Source: Caulobacter sp. CCH9-E1 (GTDB taxonomy: Bacteria > Pseudomonadota > Alphaproteobacteria > Caulobacterales > Caulobacteraceae). Taken from it: a stretch of 27,238 nt of DNA. A model generated the notes under the pieces. It was not told where the DNA came from. It saw only the letters and a program-made list of their open reading frames with translations, and made no database searches. Of the stretch, positions 14,789-21,879 are shown piece by piece; the first letter of the stretch is position 1; each line of letters begins with the position of its first letter. The stretch is taken from assembly GCF_001556515.1 (NCBI RefSeq), contig NZ_LSJA01000117.1, positions 1 to 27,238 of the forward strand, written 5' to 3'. The position numbers and the translations under genes are program-made.

Positions 14789-15346
14789 ATGGCGGATATC
14801 GGTGAGCTGGTTTCGGCGCTGCCGGACAAGACTCTGCTTCTGTTGGACGACGACGGCCCGTTGCGGACCCGGCTCGGACGAGCTCTGGAGCAGCGCGGGT
14901 TCGAGGTGACGTTGGCGGCTTCCGTGGCCGAGGCCCTGACCATCCTGCGCGCCCAGGCCCCGGCGCACGCCGTGCTCGACATGCGGCTGGAGGACGGCTC
15001 GGGCCTGAAGGTCGTCGAGGCGGTGCGCGACGCGCGGCCCGACGCCAAGGTCATCATGCTGACCGGCTACGGCAATATCGCCACGGCCGTGGCGGCGGTG
15101 AAGGCGGGGGTGGTCGACTACCTCTCCAAGCCGGCCGACGCCGACGACGTGGCCCGCGCCCTGCTGGCGGCCAAGGACGCCGCGCCGGCGCCGCCGGAAA
15201 ATCCGATGAGCGCCGACCGCGTCCGCTGGGAGCACATCCAGCGCGTCTACGAGATGTGCGGCCACAACGTCTCGGAAACCGCGCGGCGACTGAACATGCA
15301 CCGCCGGACGCTCCAGCGGATCCTGGCCAAGCGCGCGCCGCGCTGA
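14789..15346 (+). CDS. regA: Redox response regulator, RegA/PrrA/ActR type
   Basis: A 185-residue two-domain regulator. The receiver has the acidic pocket LLLDDDG (D20-D22), phosphoacceptor D64 (AVLDMRLEDGSGL), T92 and K114 (SKPAD). A proline-containing linker (APAPPENP) leads to a Fis-type helix-turn-helix (NVSETARRLNMHRRTLQRIL, 160-179), which is near-invariant in the RegA family. It controls respiration and redox-balance genes. GGGGAGGGG at 14772-14780 supports the ATG at 14789. AATACT/AGTATT dyad arms (14742-14747, 14761-14766) sit just upstream. Transcription ends at the hairpin at 15415-15455. Confidence 0.96.
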   Translation: MADIGELVSALPDKTLLLLDDDGPLRTRLGRALEQRGFEVTLAASVAEALTILRAQAPAHAVLDMRLEDGSGLKVVEAVRDARPDAKVIMLTGYGNIATAVAAVKAGVVDYLSKPADADDVARALLAAKDAAPAPPENPMSADRVRWEHIQRVYEMCGHNVSETARRLNMHRRTLQRILAKRAPR

Positions 15347-15354
15347 TCCGCCTC

Positions 15355-15510
15355 CCTTCTCCCCTTGCGGGAGAGGGTGGCCCGCCAGGGCCGGGTGAGG
15401 GGTCGCACCGACAGAAACGCCGCGATGGCCGATCGGCTCTCGCGGCGTTTTCGTTCTTCAACCCCTCATCCGTCGGCTTCGCCGACACCTTCTCCCGCCA
15501 GGGGAGAAGG
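15355..15510. repeat. Paired inverted hairpin element (CCTTCTCCCC type) around the regA terminator
   Basis: Left half 15355-15403: a CTCCC-CTTGC-GGGAG hairpin, then GGCCC/GGGCC, ending GGTGAGGGGT. Right half 15460-15510 is its inverse: ACCCCTCATC, a GTCGGC/GCCGAC hairpin, and a CCTTCTCCC/GGGAGAAGG hairpin. The two second hairpins differ in sequence but keep pairing. Confidence 0.8.
15415..15455 (+). terminator. Rho-independent terminator of regA
   Basis: An 11-bp stem AAACGCCGCGA (15415-15425) with its complement at 15440-15450, a 14-nt loop holding a GCCGATCGGC palindrome, then TTTTCGTTCTTC. It lies between the two halves of a repeat element. Confidence 0.8.
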
Positions 15511-15518
15511 CCTTCAGA

Positions 15519-16304
15519 TCACATCGCCGAAATGCCGCCGTCGACCTTGATCTCGGCGCCGGTGACGAACTTGCTCTCGTCGCTGGCCAGGTAGAGCACG
15601 GCGTTGGCGATGTCGTTCGGCTCGCCGATGTGGCCCACCGGGATCTGCCGTCCGAGCTTGGCCTGCGTCTCTTCCTTGCCCAGCCGCTGGTTCAGCGGGT
15701 CCAGGATCGGCGTGTCGATGAAGGTCGGGTGGATCGAGTTGGAGCGGATGTCGAGGCCCTGCTTGGCGCAGTAGAGCGCGATGTTCTTGCTCAGCATCCA
15801 CACCGCCGCCTTGCTGGCGTTGTAGGCGGGCGAGTTGTGGTTGGCGATCAGGCCGGCGATCGAGCTGATGTTGACGATCGAGCCCGGCTGGTGCGCCCGC
15901 ATATAGGTCAGGGCGTGCTTGGCGCCCAGGAAGACGCTGTCGACATTGATCGACATGATCCGCTTCCAGAGGTCGAACTCCATCGCCTCCAGCGGCTTGT
16001 CGCCCGCGACGCCGGCGTTGTTCAGCAGCACCGAGATGCCGCCCATCAGGCCGTTGGCCTTCTCAAGCGCCTCGATCCACTGGTCTTCCTGCGTGACGTC
16101 GAGATGCAGGGCGAAGGCGGTCCCGGCGCCGTACTTGGCGTTGATCTCGGCGGCCACGGCCTGCGCGCCGGCCAGATTGATGTCGGCCAGGGTGATCGTG
16201 GCGCCCTCTTCGGCGAGGCGACGCCCCGCCGCCGCGCCCAGCCCCTGGGCCCCGCCGGTGATGAAGGCCTTCTTGCCGGCGACCCGGCCCGTGCTCTGCG
16301 CCAT
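15519..16304 (-). CDS. Short-chain dehydrogenase/reductase (SDR)
   Basis: A 261-residue classical SDR. The coenzyme loop is TGGAQGLG (16-23), with D41 at the end of the second strand favouring NAD(H). NNAG is at 95-98, catalytic Ser in VNISSIAG (about S148), and Y161/K165 in YNASK. The C-terminal GAEIKVDGGISAM is standard. The substrate is not readable; family resemblance is to 3-hydroxyacyl or steroid-type dehydrogenases. GGGAGGA precedes the ATG. It is the last gene of a minus-strand cluster after the HAD and pterin dehydratase genes, but a perfect TCAAAC-N4-GTTTGA operator lies 20-41 bp before its start, so it probably has its own regulated promoter. Confidence 0.93.
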   Translation of the reverse strand: MAQSTGRVAGKKAFITGGAQGLGAAAGRRLAEEGATITLADINLAGAQAVAAEINAKYGAGTAFALHLDVTQEDQWIEALEKANGLMGGISVLLNNAGVAGDKPLEAMEFDLWKRIMSINVDSVFLGAKHALTYMRAHQPGSIVNISSIAGLIANHNSPAYNASKAAVWMLSKNIALYCAKQGLDIRSNSIHPTFIDTPILDPLNQRLGKEETQAKLGRQIPVGHIGEPNDIANAVLYLASDESKFVTGAEIKVDGGISAM

Positions 16305-16323
16305 GCGGCGTCCTCCCGATTAT

Positions 16324-16345
16324 AATTCAAACGGGAGTTTGAATT
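16324..16345. promoter_or_regulatory. Operator AATTCAAAC-N4-GTTTGAATT before the SDR gene
   Basis: A perfect 9-bp dyad with a GGGA spacer, between the pterin dehydratase stop and the SDR start. Its core TCAAAC-N4-GTTTGA recurs at 17313-17328. The core fits the C/GAAAC-N2-4-GTTTG/C pattern of PsrA-type TetR regulators that respond to fatty acids. Confidence 0.7.
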
Positions 16346-16347
16346 CT

Positions 16348-16632
16348 TCAGGCCGCGCTGTCCATGAACTTCGCGAGCGTCACGTCCAGCTCGGTCACGC
16401 CGTCGGCGTCGTGGGTGGTCAGCAGCACCTCGACGCGGTTGTAGACGTTGAACCACTCTGGATGGTGGTCGAGCTTGTCGGCCATCAGGGCGACGCGGGT
16501 CATGAAGCCGAAGGCTTCGTTGAAGTCGGCGAAGCGGAAGGTCTTCTTGATGGCGTCCTCGTGGCCTTCCGCGACGGTCCAGCCGTCGAGCTGGGCGATC
16601 GCGGCGGCGGCGCCGATCCTGGGACGGGACAT
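16348..16632 (-). CDS. phhB: Pterin-4a-carbinolamine dehydratase
   Basis: A 94-residue PhhB/PCD protein, complete for this family (about 95-110). It recycles the 4a-hydroxy-tetrahydropterin produced by aromatic amino-acid hydroxylases, and some members act in other pterin-dependent steps. The active-site signature [25 protein letters not shown] supplies H56, H57, P58, W60 and H74. The ATG at 16632 has a GGAGGA site. It lies 26 bp downstream of the HAD gene on the same strand. No phenylalanine hydroxylase gene is in the window. Confidence 0.92.
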   Translation of the reverse strand: MSRPRIGAAAAIAQLDGWTVAEGHEDAIKKTFRFADFNEAFGFMTRVALMADKLDHHPEWFNVYNRVEVLLTTHDADGVTELDVTLAKFMDSAA

Positions 16633-16658
16633 GGTTCCTCCGAGAGAGTCTCGCCCCC

Positions 16659-17300
16659 TCAGAACGCCAATCCGGTCGCTTGGGCAAGGTCCGCCAGCAG
16701 CTGGTCTTCGCTGGAGACCTTGATGGCGGTCATGCCCAAGGCCGCCGCCGGCTTGCAGTTGATCCCCAGGTCGTCGAGATAGACGCAGGCCTCGGGCGCG
16801 ACGCCGAGGAGCTCGCACATCATTTGATAGATGCGCGGGTCGGGCTTGCGCACCCCGGCCTTGGAGCTTTCGATCACCGCGTCGAACAGGGCCATGATCT
16901 CGCCCACCGCCAGCGCCTTCTCGGCGCTCTGGGCCATGCCGGGACCGTGGCCGGTCGGGACGTTGTTGGTGATGCAGCCGACCTTGAAGCGGGCCTTGCA
17001 GGCCTTCAGCGCGTCCATCACGCGCGGCCGCAGGTCGCCATACAGCAGCGGCAGCACCTCGGCGCCGCGCACGGCGTGGCCCAGCCGCGTCGCCTCCTCC
17101 AGGAAGAGGCCGTCGAAGGCCGCCGCGTCGATCTCGGCCCGCTCGAACCGCGCCCAGGCGTTGGCGTCCGGATCCGCGGCGTTGACCGTGCGGATGAAGT
17201 CCTTGGGCAGGCCGCGTTCGACCTCGTAGCGGCGAAAGGCCTCGAAGGGCGAGGTCGTGAAGACGCCGCCGAAGTCCCAGATCACCGCCTCGATCGCCAT
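16659..17300 (-). CDS. HAD-family (subfamily IA) hydrolase
   Basis: A 213-residue HAD phosphatase-like protein. Motif I is IWDFGGVF: the nucleophile D9 is present but the usual Asp at +2 is glycine (G11), as in YihX-type members. Motif II is TNN (111-113), motif III K152 (RKPDPRIY), motif IV DD (176-177). An alpha-helical cap occupies about 17-85. The closest look-alikes are the HAD domains of ACAD10 and epoxide hydrolase N-termini, which would suit a lipid-related substrate; this is inference. GGCGGAAG precedes the ATG. A TCAAAC-N4-GTTTGA operator lies 13-28 bp upstream. Confidence 0.88.
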   Translation of the reverse strand: MAIEAVIWDFGGVFTTSPFEAFRRYEVERGLPKDFIRTVNAADPDANAWARFERAEIDAAAFDGLFLEEATRLGHAVRGAEVLPLLYGDLRPRVMDALKACKARFKVGCITNNVPTGHGPGMAQSAEKALAVGEIMALFDAVIESSKAGVRKPDPRIYQMMCELLGVAPEACVYLDDLGINCKPAAALGMTAIKVSSEDQLLADLAQATGLAF

Positions 17301-17312
17301 CTTCCGCCCCCA

Positions 17313-17328
17313 TCAAACACTTGTTTGA
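17313..17328. promoter_or_regulatory. Operator TCAAAC-N4-GTTTGA before the HAD gene
   Basis: TCAAACA-CT-TGTTTGA is a 7-bp perfect dyad. Its outer 6+6 core is identical to the operator before the SDR gene, about 1 kb away on the same transcription unit. It lies in the divergent region shared with the AsmA-family gene. Confidence 0.7.
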
Positions 17329-17378
17329 CCGAAGGCTAGCCGCGCGACGCCCGAAGGGGAAGCCCCACGGCAGGGAAC

Positions 17379-17402
17379 ATGACCACCGCCCTCGCGCGTT
17401 AG
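17379..17402 (+). other. Seven-codon upstream ORF (or amber-interrupted N-terminus) before the AsmA gene
   Basis: ATG ACC ACC GCC CTC GCG CGT TAG is preceded by an AGGGAA ribosome site and is in the same frame as the AsmA gene. Its TAG overlaps a perfect AGGAGG (17401-17406). It may be a leader peptide coupling translation, or the AsmA N-terminus interrupted by an amber codon. Confidence 0.35.
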
Positions 17403-17426
17403 GAGGGTTCAACCGGAGCTAAGCCG

Positions 17427-19484
17427 CTGTCGACCGCCGACGTCACCCTGCCGCCAAAGCCTCCGCGTCCTCCGTGGCGCGGCCTGTCGCGGCGCGCCCT
17501 GATCGGCATCGGCTCGGCCCTGGCGCTGGTCGCCGCGATCATCGCCTTCCTGGTGATCTTCGACTGGAACTGGCTGCGGGGTCCCTTGAGCCGCTACGCC
17601 TCGGCCCAGATGCAGCGCGAGGTGACGATCAGCGGCGACCTGCGCGTCCATCCCTGGTCGTTCTCGCCGAAGGCCGAGGCCTATGGCGTGCGGATCGGTC
17701 AGCCGGCCTGGGCGAGGAAGGTCGATCCCGAGGCCGGCCACATGGTCCAGCTCCAGCGGATCGCGGTGCAGATCAAGATCCTGCCGCTGCTGCGCGGCGA
17801 GGTGATCATGCCCTTCCTGGCGCTGGACAAGCCGGACGTCCGCCTGCTGCGCGACAAGGACGGCAAGGCCAACTGGACCTTCGGGACGCGCAAGAGCGAC
17901 AAGCCGCTGAAGCTGCCCGCCATCCAGCGGTTCGTGATCAACGACGGCAAGCTCCGCTTCGACGACCGCCAGCGCGGGACCCTGTTCGTCGGCTCGGTGA
18001 ACGCCCAGGAACGGGCCGGCGAACGCGGCGGCCGGTTCGTGCTGGAAGGCAACGGGACCCTCAACCGATCCGCCTTCACGGCCGAGGTCAGCGGCGGGCC
18101 GCTGCTGAACATCTCGCCCAGCCGCCCCTATCCGTTCGACGCCGAGGTGCGGGCGGGAGCGACGCGGATCGTCGCCCACGGCCGGGTGACCAAGCCCTTT
18201 GATCTCGGACGGTTCGAGACCGACCTCACCGTGTCCGGCGCCGACCTCAACCGGCTGCACGACCTGACCGGCCTGACCCTGCCCAACACCCCGCCCTATC
18301 GGGTCTCGGGCCACATGGTCCGCAAGGGCGCGCGTTACGATTTCCAGAAGCTGACCGGCCGCGTCGGCGACAGCGACATCGCCGGCGACCTGTTCGTGCT
18401 GACTGGGCGGGAGCGCCCCTATCTGGAAGCCGAACTGCGCTCGCGCCGCCTGGACTTCGACGACCTGGGCAGCCTGGTCGGCGCGGCGCCGGCCACGGGT
18501 CGCGGCGAGACCGCCTCGGCCGGCCAGAAGGTCGAGGCCGCCCAGCGCGACGCGACCCGCCGCCTTCTGCCCGACGCCACGTTGCAGGTGGAGCGCGTCC
18601 GGGCCATGGACGCCAAGGTCAGCTATCGCGCCGATGCGGTGAACGCGCCGAACCTGCCGCTGGAAAAGGTCAGCCTGAAGCTGGACCTGAAGGACGGCGT
18701 GCTGACCCTTGACCCGCTGGCCTTCACCTTCTCGCGCGGCGACCTGCGCGGGAAGGTGCGCCTGGACGCCCAGCCGGCCGTTCCGCGCACCGAGCTCGAC
18801 CTCACCCTGACCAACGGGCGTCTCGAGGAGTTCATTCCGATCCAGAGCGAGGGCAAGCCGGCGATCTCGGGCACGGTGATGGCGCGAGCCAAGCTGTCCG
18901 GCGTCGGCAATAGCGTCCATCGCGCGGCCTCGACCGCCAACGGCGATCTGACGCTCGTCGCCCCGCGCGGCGAAATCCGGCAGGCCTTCGCCGAGCTCTT
19001 GGGCGTCAACGCCTCCAAGGGCCTGATCCTGCTGCTGTCCAAGAGCGACAAGGAGACGCCCGTTCGCTGCGCCGTCGCCGACTTCTCGGTCAAGAACGGC
19101 GTCATGACGACCAACCACCTTGTCGCCGACACCGGCGTGGTGCTGGCGCGCGGCCGCGGGACGATCAACCTGGCGACCGAGCGGATGGACTTCCGCATCG
19201 AGGGCGACAGCAAGAAGCCGCGCCTGGTGCGCCTATTCATCCCGATCACGATCAAGGGCCCGTTCCTGGCGCCGAAGATGGGCCTCGATCCCAGCAAGGC
19301 GGTCGGTCAGGGCGGCGTCGCCGCGGCCCTGGCCTCGCTGGTCAATCCCGCCGCCCTGCTGCTGCCCTTCCTGACCGCCGGCGAGGCCAAGGACGCCGAC
19401 TGCGCCAGCCTGGTCAGCGACGCCCGCCAATCGGGCGCGCCGGTGAAGGTGTCCCAGACCACGCCGGCGAAGGCGAAGAAGTAG
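17427..19484 (+). CDS. AsmA family protein
   Basis: About 685 residues if started at CTG 17427. There is a cytoplasmic proline-rich N-terminus (STADVTLPPKPPRPPWR), one membrane helix (LIGIGSALALVAAIIAFLVIF, about 25-45), and a long periplasmic AsmA/TamB-like beta-rich region. This begins ITISGDLRVHPW-like and ends with the conserved AsmA C-terminal strand (TNHLVADTGVVLARGRGTINLATERMDFRIEG). Such proteins bridge the envelope and are implicated in phospholipid transport to the outer membrane. The frame has no ATG, GTG or TTG between the TAG at 17400 and a GTG at 17553, which lies inside the membrane helix. CTG 17427 is preceded by GGAG (17415-17418), so I prefer it; the start is uncertain. Confidence 0.85.
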   Translation: MSTADVTLPPKPPRPPWRGLSRRALIGIGSALALVAAIIAFLVIFDWNWLRGPLSRYASAQMQREVTISGDLRVHPWSFSPKAEAYGVRIGQPAWARKVDPEAGHMVQLQRIAVQIKILPLLRGEVIMPFLALDKPDVRLLRDKDGKANWTFGTRKSDKPLKLPAIQRFVINDGKLRFDDRQRGTLFVGSVNAQERAGERGGRFVLEGNGTLNRSAFTAEVSGGPLLNISPSRPYPFDAEVRAGATRIVAHGRVTKPFDLGRFETDLTVSGADLNRLHDLTGLTLPNTPPYRVSGHMVRKGARYDFQKLTGRVGDSDIAGDLFVLTGRERPYLEAELRSRRLDFDDLGSLVGAAPATGRGETASAGQKVEAAQRDATRRLLPDATLQVERVRAMDAKVSYRADAVNAPNLPLEKVSLKLDLKDGVLTLDPLAFTFSRGDLRGKVRLDAQPAVPRTELDLTLTNGRLEEFIPIQSEGKPAISGTVMARAKLSGVGNSVHRAASTANGDLTLVAPRGEIRQAFAELLGVNASKGLILLLSKSDKETPVRCAVADFSVKNGVMTTNHLVADTGVVLARGRGTINLATERMDFRIEGDSKKPRLVRLFIPITIKGPFLAPKMGLDPSKAVGQGGVAAALASLVNPAALLLPFLTAGEAKDADCASLVSDARQSGAPVKVSQTTPAKAKK

Positions 19485-19636
19485 GACACTTGAGCTTGGC
19501 CCGCCTTGGCGCCATGTTCCGCGTCATCCGAAACCCAGTGTGGTTCATGTCAGAGATTGTGCGCGAGGTCCGGGCCTAACAGGCTCCGAACCTCAAGGTT
19601 CGAAAGTCGCTAGGCCCGCTCCGCCCGCGCGTCCCG

Positions 19637-19660
19637 CAGGGCGTGACTAGTCACGCCCTG
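19637..19660. promoter_or_regulatory. 24-bp perfect palindrome, candidate operator
   Basis: CAGGGCGTGACT joined to its own reverse complement. The core GCGTGA-CTAG-TCACGC shares half-sites with the palindrome at 19699-19712. Position is 75-98 bp before the yjhX-like start. Confidence 0.6.
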
Positions 19661-19698
19661 TCTTGAGGAAAGACGGGTCTCGCAGAGACCCGGGCGGA

Positions 19699-19712
19699 CG
19701 CGTGATCACGCG
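19699..19712. promoter_or_regulatory. 14-bp palindrome CGCGTGATCACGCG, candidate operator
   Basis: The same GCGTGA/TCACGC half-sites as the 24-bp palindrome but with no spacer. It ends 22 bp before the chosen TTG start and covers an alternative in-frame GTG at 19702. Confidence 0.5.
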
Positions 19713-19734
19713 CCTCGATCTCTCGGACAATCCC

Positions 19735-20010
19735 TTGAACATCTCAAAACCGCAGCAACGGACGCTGCACGCCCTGGCCCAAGGCGGCCGGATCGACCTC
19801 GAACGCGATGAGAACGGCCGCATCCTGGCGGCCTATTGCGTGACCCGCGATGGGTGGACGCTCACCGACTGCACCGTCGGGGTCTTCCAATCGCTGAAAA
19901 GGAAAAGGCTGATCGCCAGCCAGGACGGCGGGCCCTATCGCATCACCCGACAGGGCCTCGCCAACCTGCGCGCTCAACTCGACAATCGGGTGGGCGCGCG
20001 AGCCTGGTGA
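19735..20010 (+). CDS. yjhX: YjhX family (UPF0386) putative toxin, winged-helix-like
   Basis: A 91-residue protein of the YjhX/UPF0386 family, recognisable by [14 protein letters not shown], the [21 protein letters not shown] block and the [21 protein letters not shown] ending. E. coli YjhX is described as the toxin of a toxin-antitoxin pair with the acetyltransferase YjhQ. No acetyltransferase gene lies next to this copy. The ...[20 protein letters not shown] segment looks like helix-strand-wing of a winged helix, so DNA binding is plausible. The start is TTG 19735 by family alignment (M-N-I-S-K); a GTG at 19702 is in frame but lies in a palindrome. No strong ribosome site is visible. Confidence 0.82.
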   Translation: MNISKPQQRTLHALAQGGRIDLERDENGRILAAYCVTRDGWTLTDCTVGVFQSLKRKRLIASQDGGPYRITRQGLANLRAQLDNRVGARAW

Positions 20011-20031
20011 TCAGGCTTGGCCTAACCCCTT

Positions 20032-20100
20032 CCGTGTCATCCCGGCCGCGCCTCGGCCTTGAGCCCGGATAGCCTCTGCGAGGCTTCCGGGATGACACGG
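20032..20100. repeat. Inverted repeat CCGTGTCATCCCGG, extragenic element
   Basis: Arms at 20032-20045 and 20087-20100 match perfectly over 14 bp. Inside lie GGCCG/CGGCC (20044-20058) and AGCCTC/GAGGCT (20071-20085) hairpins. It separates the convergent yjhX-like and rsmD genes and could act as a bidirectional terminator. Confidence 0.7.
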
Positions 20101-20118
20101 GATTGGGACGGGTTGATT

Positions 20119-20682
20119 TTACAACAGCTTGAAGAACAGCACCCTGGCCGCGCCATAGTCGCGCGCGTCGATCTGTTCGAAGCCTTCCAGCGCGGGATCG
20201 GGCTCGCCCCGGCCGCGCTCGAACATCAGGATCGCGCCGGGGGCCAGCCAGTCGTGGGCCTTCAGTTCAGCCACCGCCTTCTCGCCCAGGCCCTTGGCGT
20301 AGGGCGGATCGAGGAACGCGATGTCGAACGGGGCGCCGGCGCTGGCCGGACGAGGACCCAGGTCGGTGGCGTCGCGACGATGCACGCGGGTGACGCCGAA
20401 CAGGTTCATGGCGTCGATGTTCTCGCGGATCGCGCCCCGCGCGGCGTCGTCGGTCTCGACGAACAGGCAGAAGCCGGCGCCGCGCGACAGGGCCTCGAGG
20501 CCCAGCGCGCCAGAGCCCGCGAACATGTCGATCACGCGCGCGCCATGCAGTTCCGGCGCCCAGGCGGCGTGCTCCAGGATGTTGAACACGGCCTGACGGG
20601 CGCGGTCGGAGGTGGGGCGGGTGGCGTCGCCCGGCGGGGCGACGATGGCCTTGCCGCGATACTGGCCCGAAACGATGCGCAT
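20119..20682 (-). CDS. rsmD: 16S rRNA (guanine966-N2)-methyltransferase RsmD
   Basis: A 187-residue class I methyltransferase. It begins MRIVSGQYRGKAI, the typical RsmD opening. SAM motif I is VIDMFAGSGALGLEALSRGA (50-69), and the N2-methylation motif is LDPPY (124-128). It modifies G966 of 16S rRNA during 30S assembly. I chose the ATG at 20682 from family alignment; a GTG at 20694 lies closer to a TAGGA site, so the true start could be four codons earlier. In many alphaproteobacteria rsmD is found near an RluB-type synthase gene, which here lies 2 kb upstream with two plus-strand genes in between. Confidence 0.95.
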   Translation of the reverse strand: MRIVSGQYRGKAIVAPPGDATRPTSDRARQAVFNILEHAAWAPELHGARVIDMFAGSGALGLEALSRGAGFCLFVETDDAARGAIRENIDAMNLFGVTRVHRRDATDLGPRPASAGAPFDIAFLDPPYAKGLGEKAVAELKAHDWLAPGAILMFERGRGEPDPALEGFEQIDARDYGAARVLFFKLL

Positions 20683-20891
20683 CAGGCGGCCCACATCCTA
20701 CCGGACGCTCCGCTCTGGAGCGCGAGGACGACGCCCCCTCGCGCCCTGCCCAAATCCCGACCGCTCATCGTGCTTCCCTTGCAACCCATGACGGTCTGTG
20801 TGCCGCCGTCGGCGCGCCGCGGCAAGCGCGCGCTTTACAAGTGGGCCGCCGCCCCCTCTTAGTCGCCTGTGAAGGGAAGGGCGATCGAACG

Positions 20892-21863
20892 ATGCGCATG
20901 GGCGAGATCCTGGAGGCGGCGAGGCGTTCGCCCTTTCTGGGCGACCTGTCGCCGTACGACCGCGACCCGTGGCGCACACTGTTCGCCGTGCCGGTCGGCG
21001 TGTTGGCCGGCGCCGTGGCCGCCCTGCTGGGCGCGATCACCGCGACCCTGGCGGCCCTGCTGATCGTCAGCGGCCTGGACGGCGCCCCGGCGGCCGGGGA
21101 CCTGTTCCAGATCTTCACCGACCCGACCCTGACCGATCCGTCGGCGCGCCAGTCGCTGTTCCTGCTGGCGGTGCTGGCCGGCGTCAATCTGGGCGCGGCG
21201 GTCGGCTTCGTCTACGCGGCCGGCGCCATTCACCACCGCAAGATCACCGAATACGTCAATAGCGGGGGCCGCTTCCGCAAGCGTCTGCTGATTGGCGGCC
21301 TGGTGATCGTGGGCGCGACGATGACCGGCCTGGTCGCTGTCGCCGCCGTCACCGGCCAGCCCATCGATCCGCCGCTGTGGCGCACTTCGCCCAATCTCGT
21401 CGGTCGCACCCTCTACGCCGCCATGGCGGTCGGCCTGCTGATCCTGGCCGCGGCGGCCGAGGAGCTGGTGTTCCGAGGCTGGCTGCTGAAGCAGAGCGCC
21501 GCCTATGTCCGCGATCCGATCGTGCTGATGGCGCTGAACGGTCTGCTGTTCGCCGCCATCCACCTCGACCCCAATATCGACGCCTTCATCGTCCGCGCGG
21601 CGATGGGCGCGGGCCTGACCTGGATGGCCCTGCGCCTGGGCGGCATTGAGCTGGGCATCGGCGCCCACGCGGCCAACAACGCGGTGATCCTGTTGCTGAT
21701 TCGCCCGATGACCACCCGCCCCGACGCGCCGCACGAGTTCAAGGCGGGCTTGATCGCCAGCGCTCTCGTCATGCTGGCCGGCCTGATCGGCGTCGCCGAA
21801 CTGGCGGCCCGCTGGCCGGCGCTTCGCCGCTGGACGCGCGAACAAACGCCGGCGGCGGCGTGA
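20892..21863 (+). CDS. CPBP family intramembrane metalloprotease (CAAX/Abi-like)
   Basis: A 323-residue integral membrane protein with about seven to eight membrane helices. The three CPBP motifs are present: AAEELVFRGWLL (E190, E191, R195), FAAIHLDP (H224) and HAANNAVI (H259, N263). The family includes CAAX prenyl endopeptidases and bacterial proteases in stress, quorum and bacteriocin immunity; the substrate here is unknown. A soluble N-terminus (about 1-27) precedes the first helix. The ATG at 20892 is preferred, with another ATG two codons later; an AAGGG stretch lies about 15 bp upstream. It is bounded downstream by a paired repeat element. Confidence 0.9.
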   Translation: MRMGEILEAARRSPFLGDLSPYDRDPWRTLFAVPVGVLAGAVAALLGAITATLAALLIVSGLDGAPAAGDLFQIFTDPTLTDPSARQSLFLLAVLAGVNLGAAVGFVYAAGAIHHRKITEYVNSGGRFRKRLLIGGLVIVGATMTGLVAVAAVTGQPIDPPLWRTSPNLVGRTLYAAMAVGLLILAAAAEELVFRGWLLKQSAAYVRDPIVLMALNGLLFAAIHLDPNIDAFIVRAAMGAGLTWMALRLGGIELGIGAHAANNAVILLLIRPMTTRPDAPHEFKAGLIASALVMLAGLIGVAELAARWPALRRWTREQTPAAA

Positions 21864-21879
21864 GGGTCAAAGAAGAATT

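Larger units (their letters stand above)
19571..19734. other. Stacked palindromes/hairpins upstream of the yjhX-like gene
   Basis: Consecutive perfect or near-perfect dyads: CGGGCCTA/TAGGCCCG (19571-19578, 19611-19618) enclosing CGAACCT/AGGTTCG (19587-19602); TCCGCCCG/CGGGCGGA (19620-19627, 19691-19698) enclosing a 24-bp perfect palindrome (19637-19660), GTCTT/AAGAC (19660-19674) and CGGGTCTC/GAGACCCG (19674-19692); then a 14-bp palindrome (19699-19712). CGCGTCC (19628-19634) can pair instead with GGACGCG (19696-19702). It could be a structured leader RNA, an operator array, or both. I do not recognise a known RNA family. Confidence 0.6.

Noticed and set aside
19561..19735. Known structured RNA (RNase P, SRP, tmRNA or tRNA) in the hairpin region
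   Set aside because: A GAGGAAAGAC stretch recalls RNase P, but the flanking conserved blocks, length and 3' CCA are missing; no T-arm/anticodon geometry fits a tRNA.
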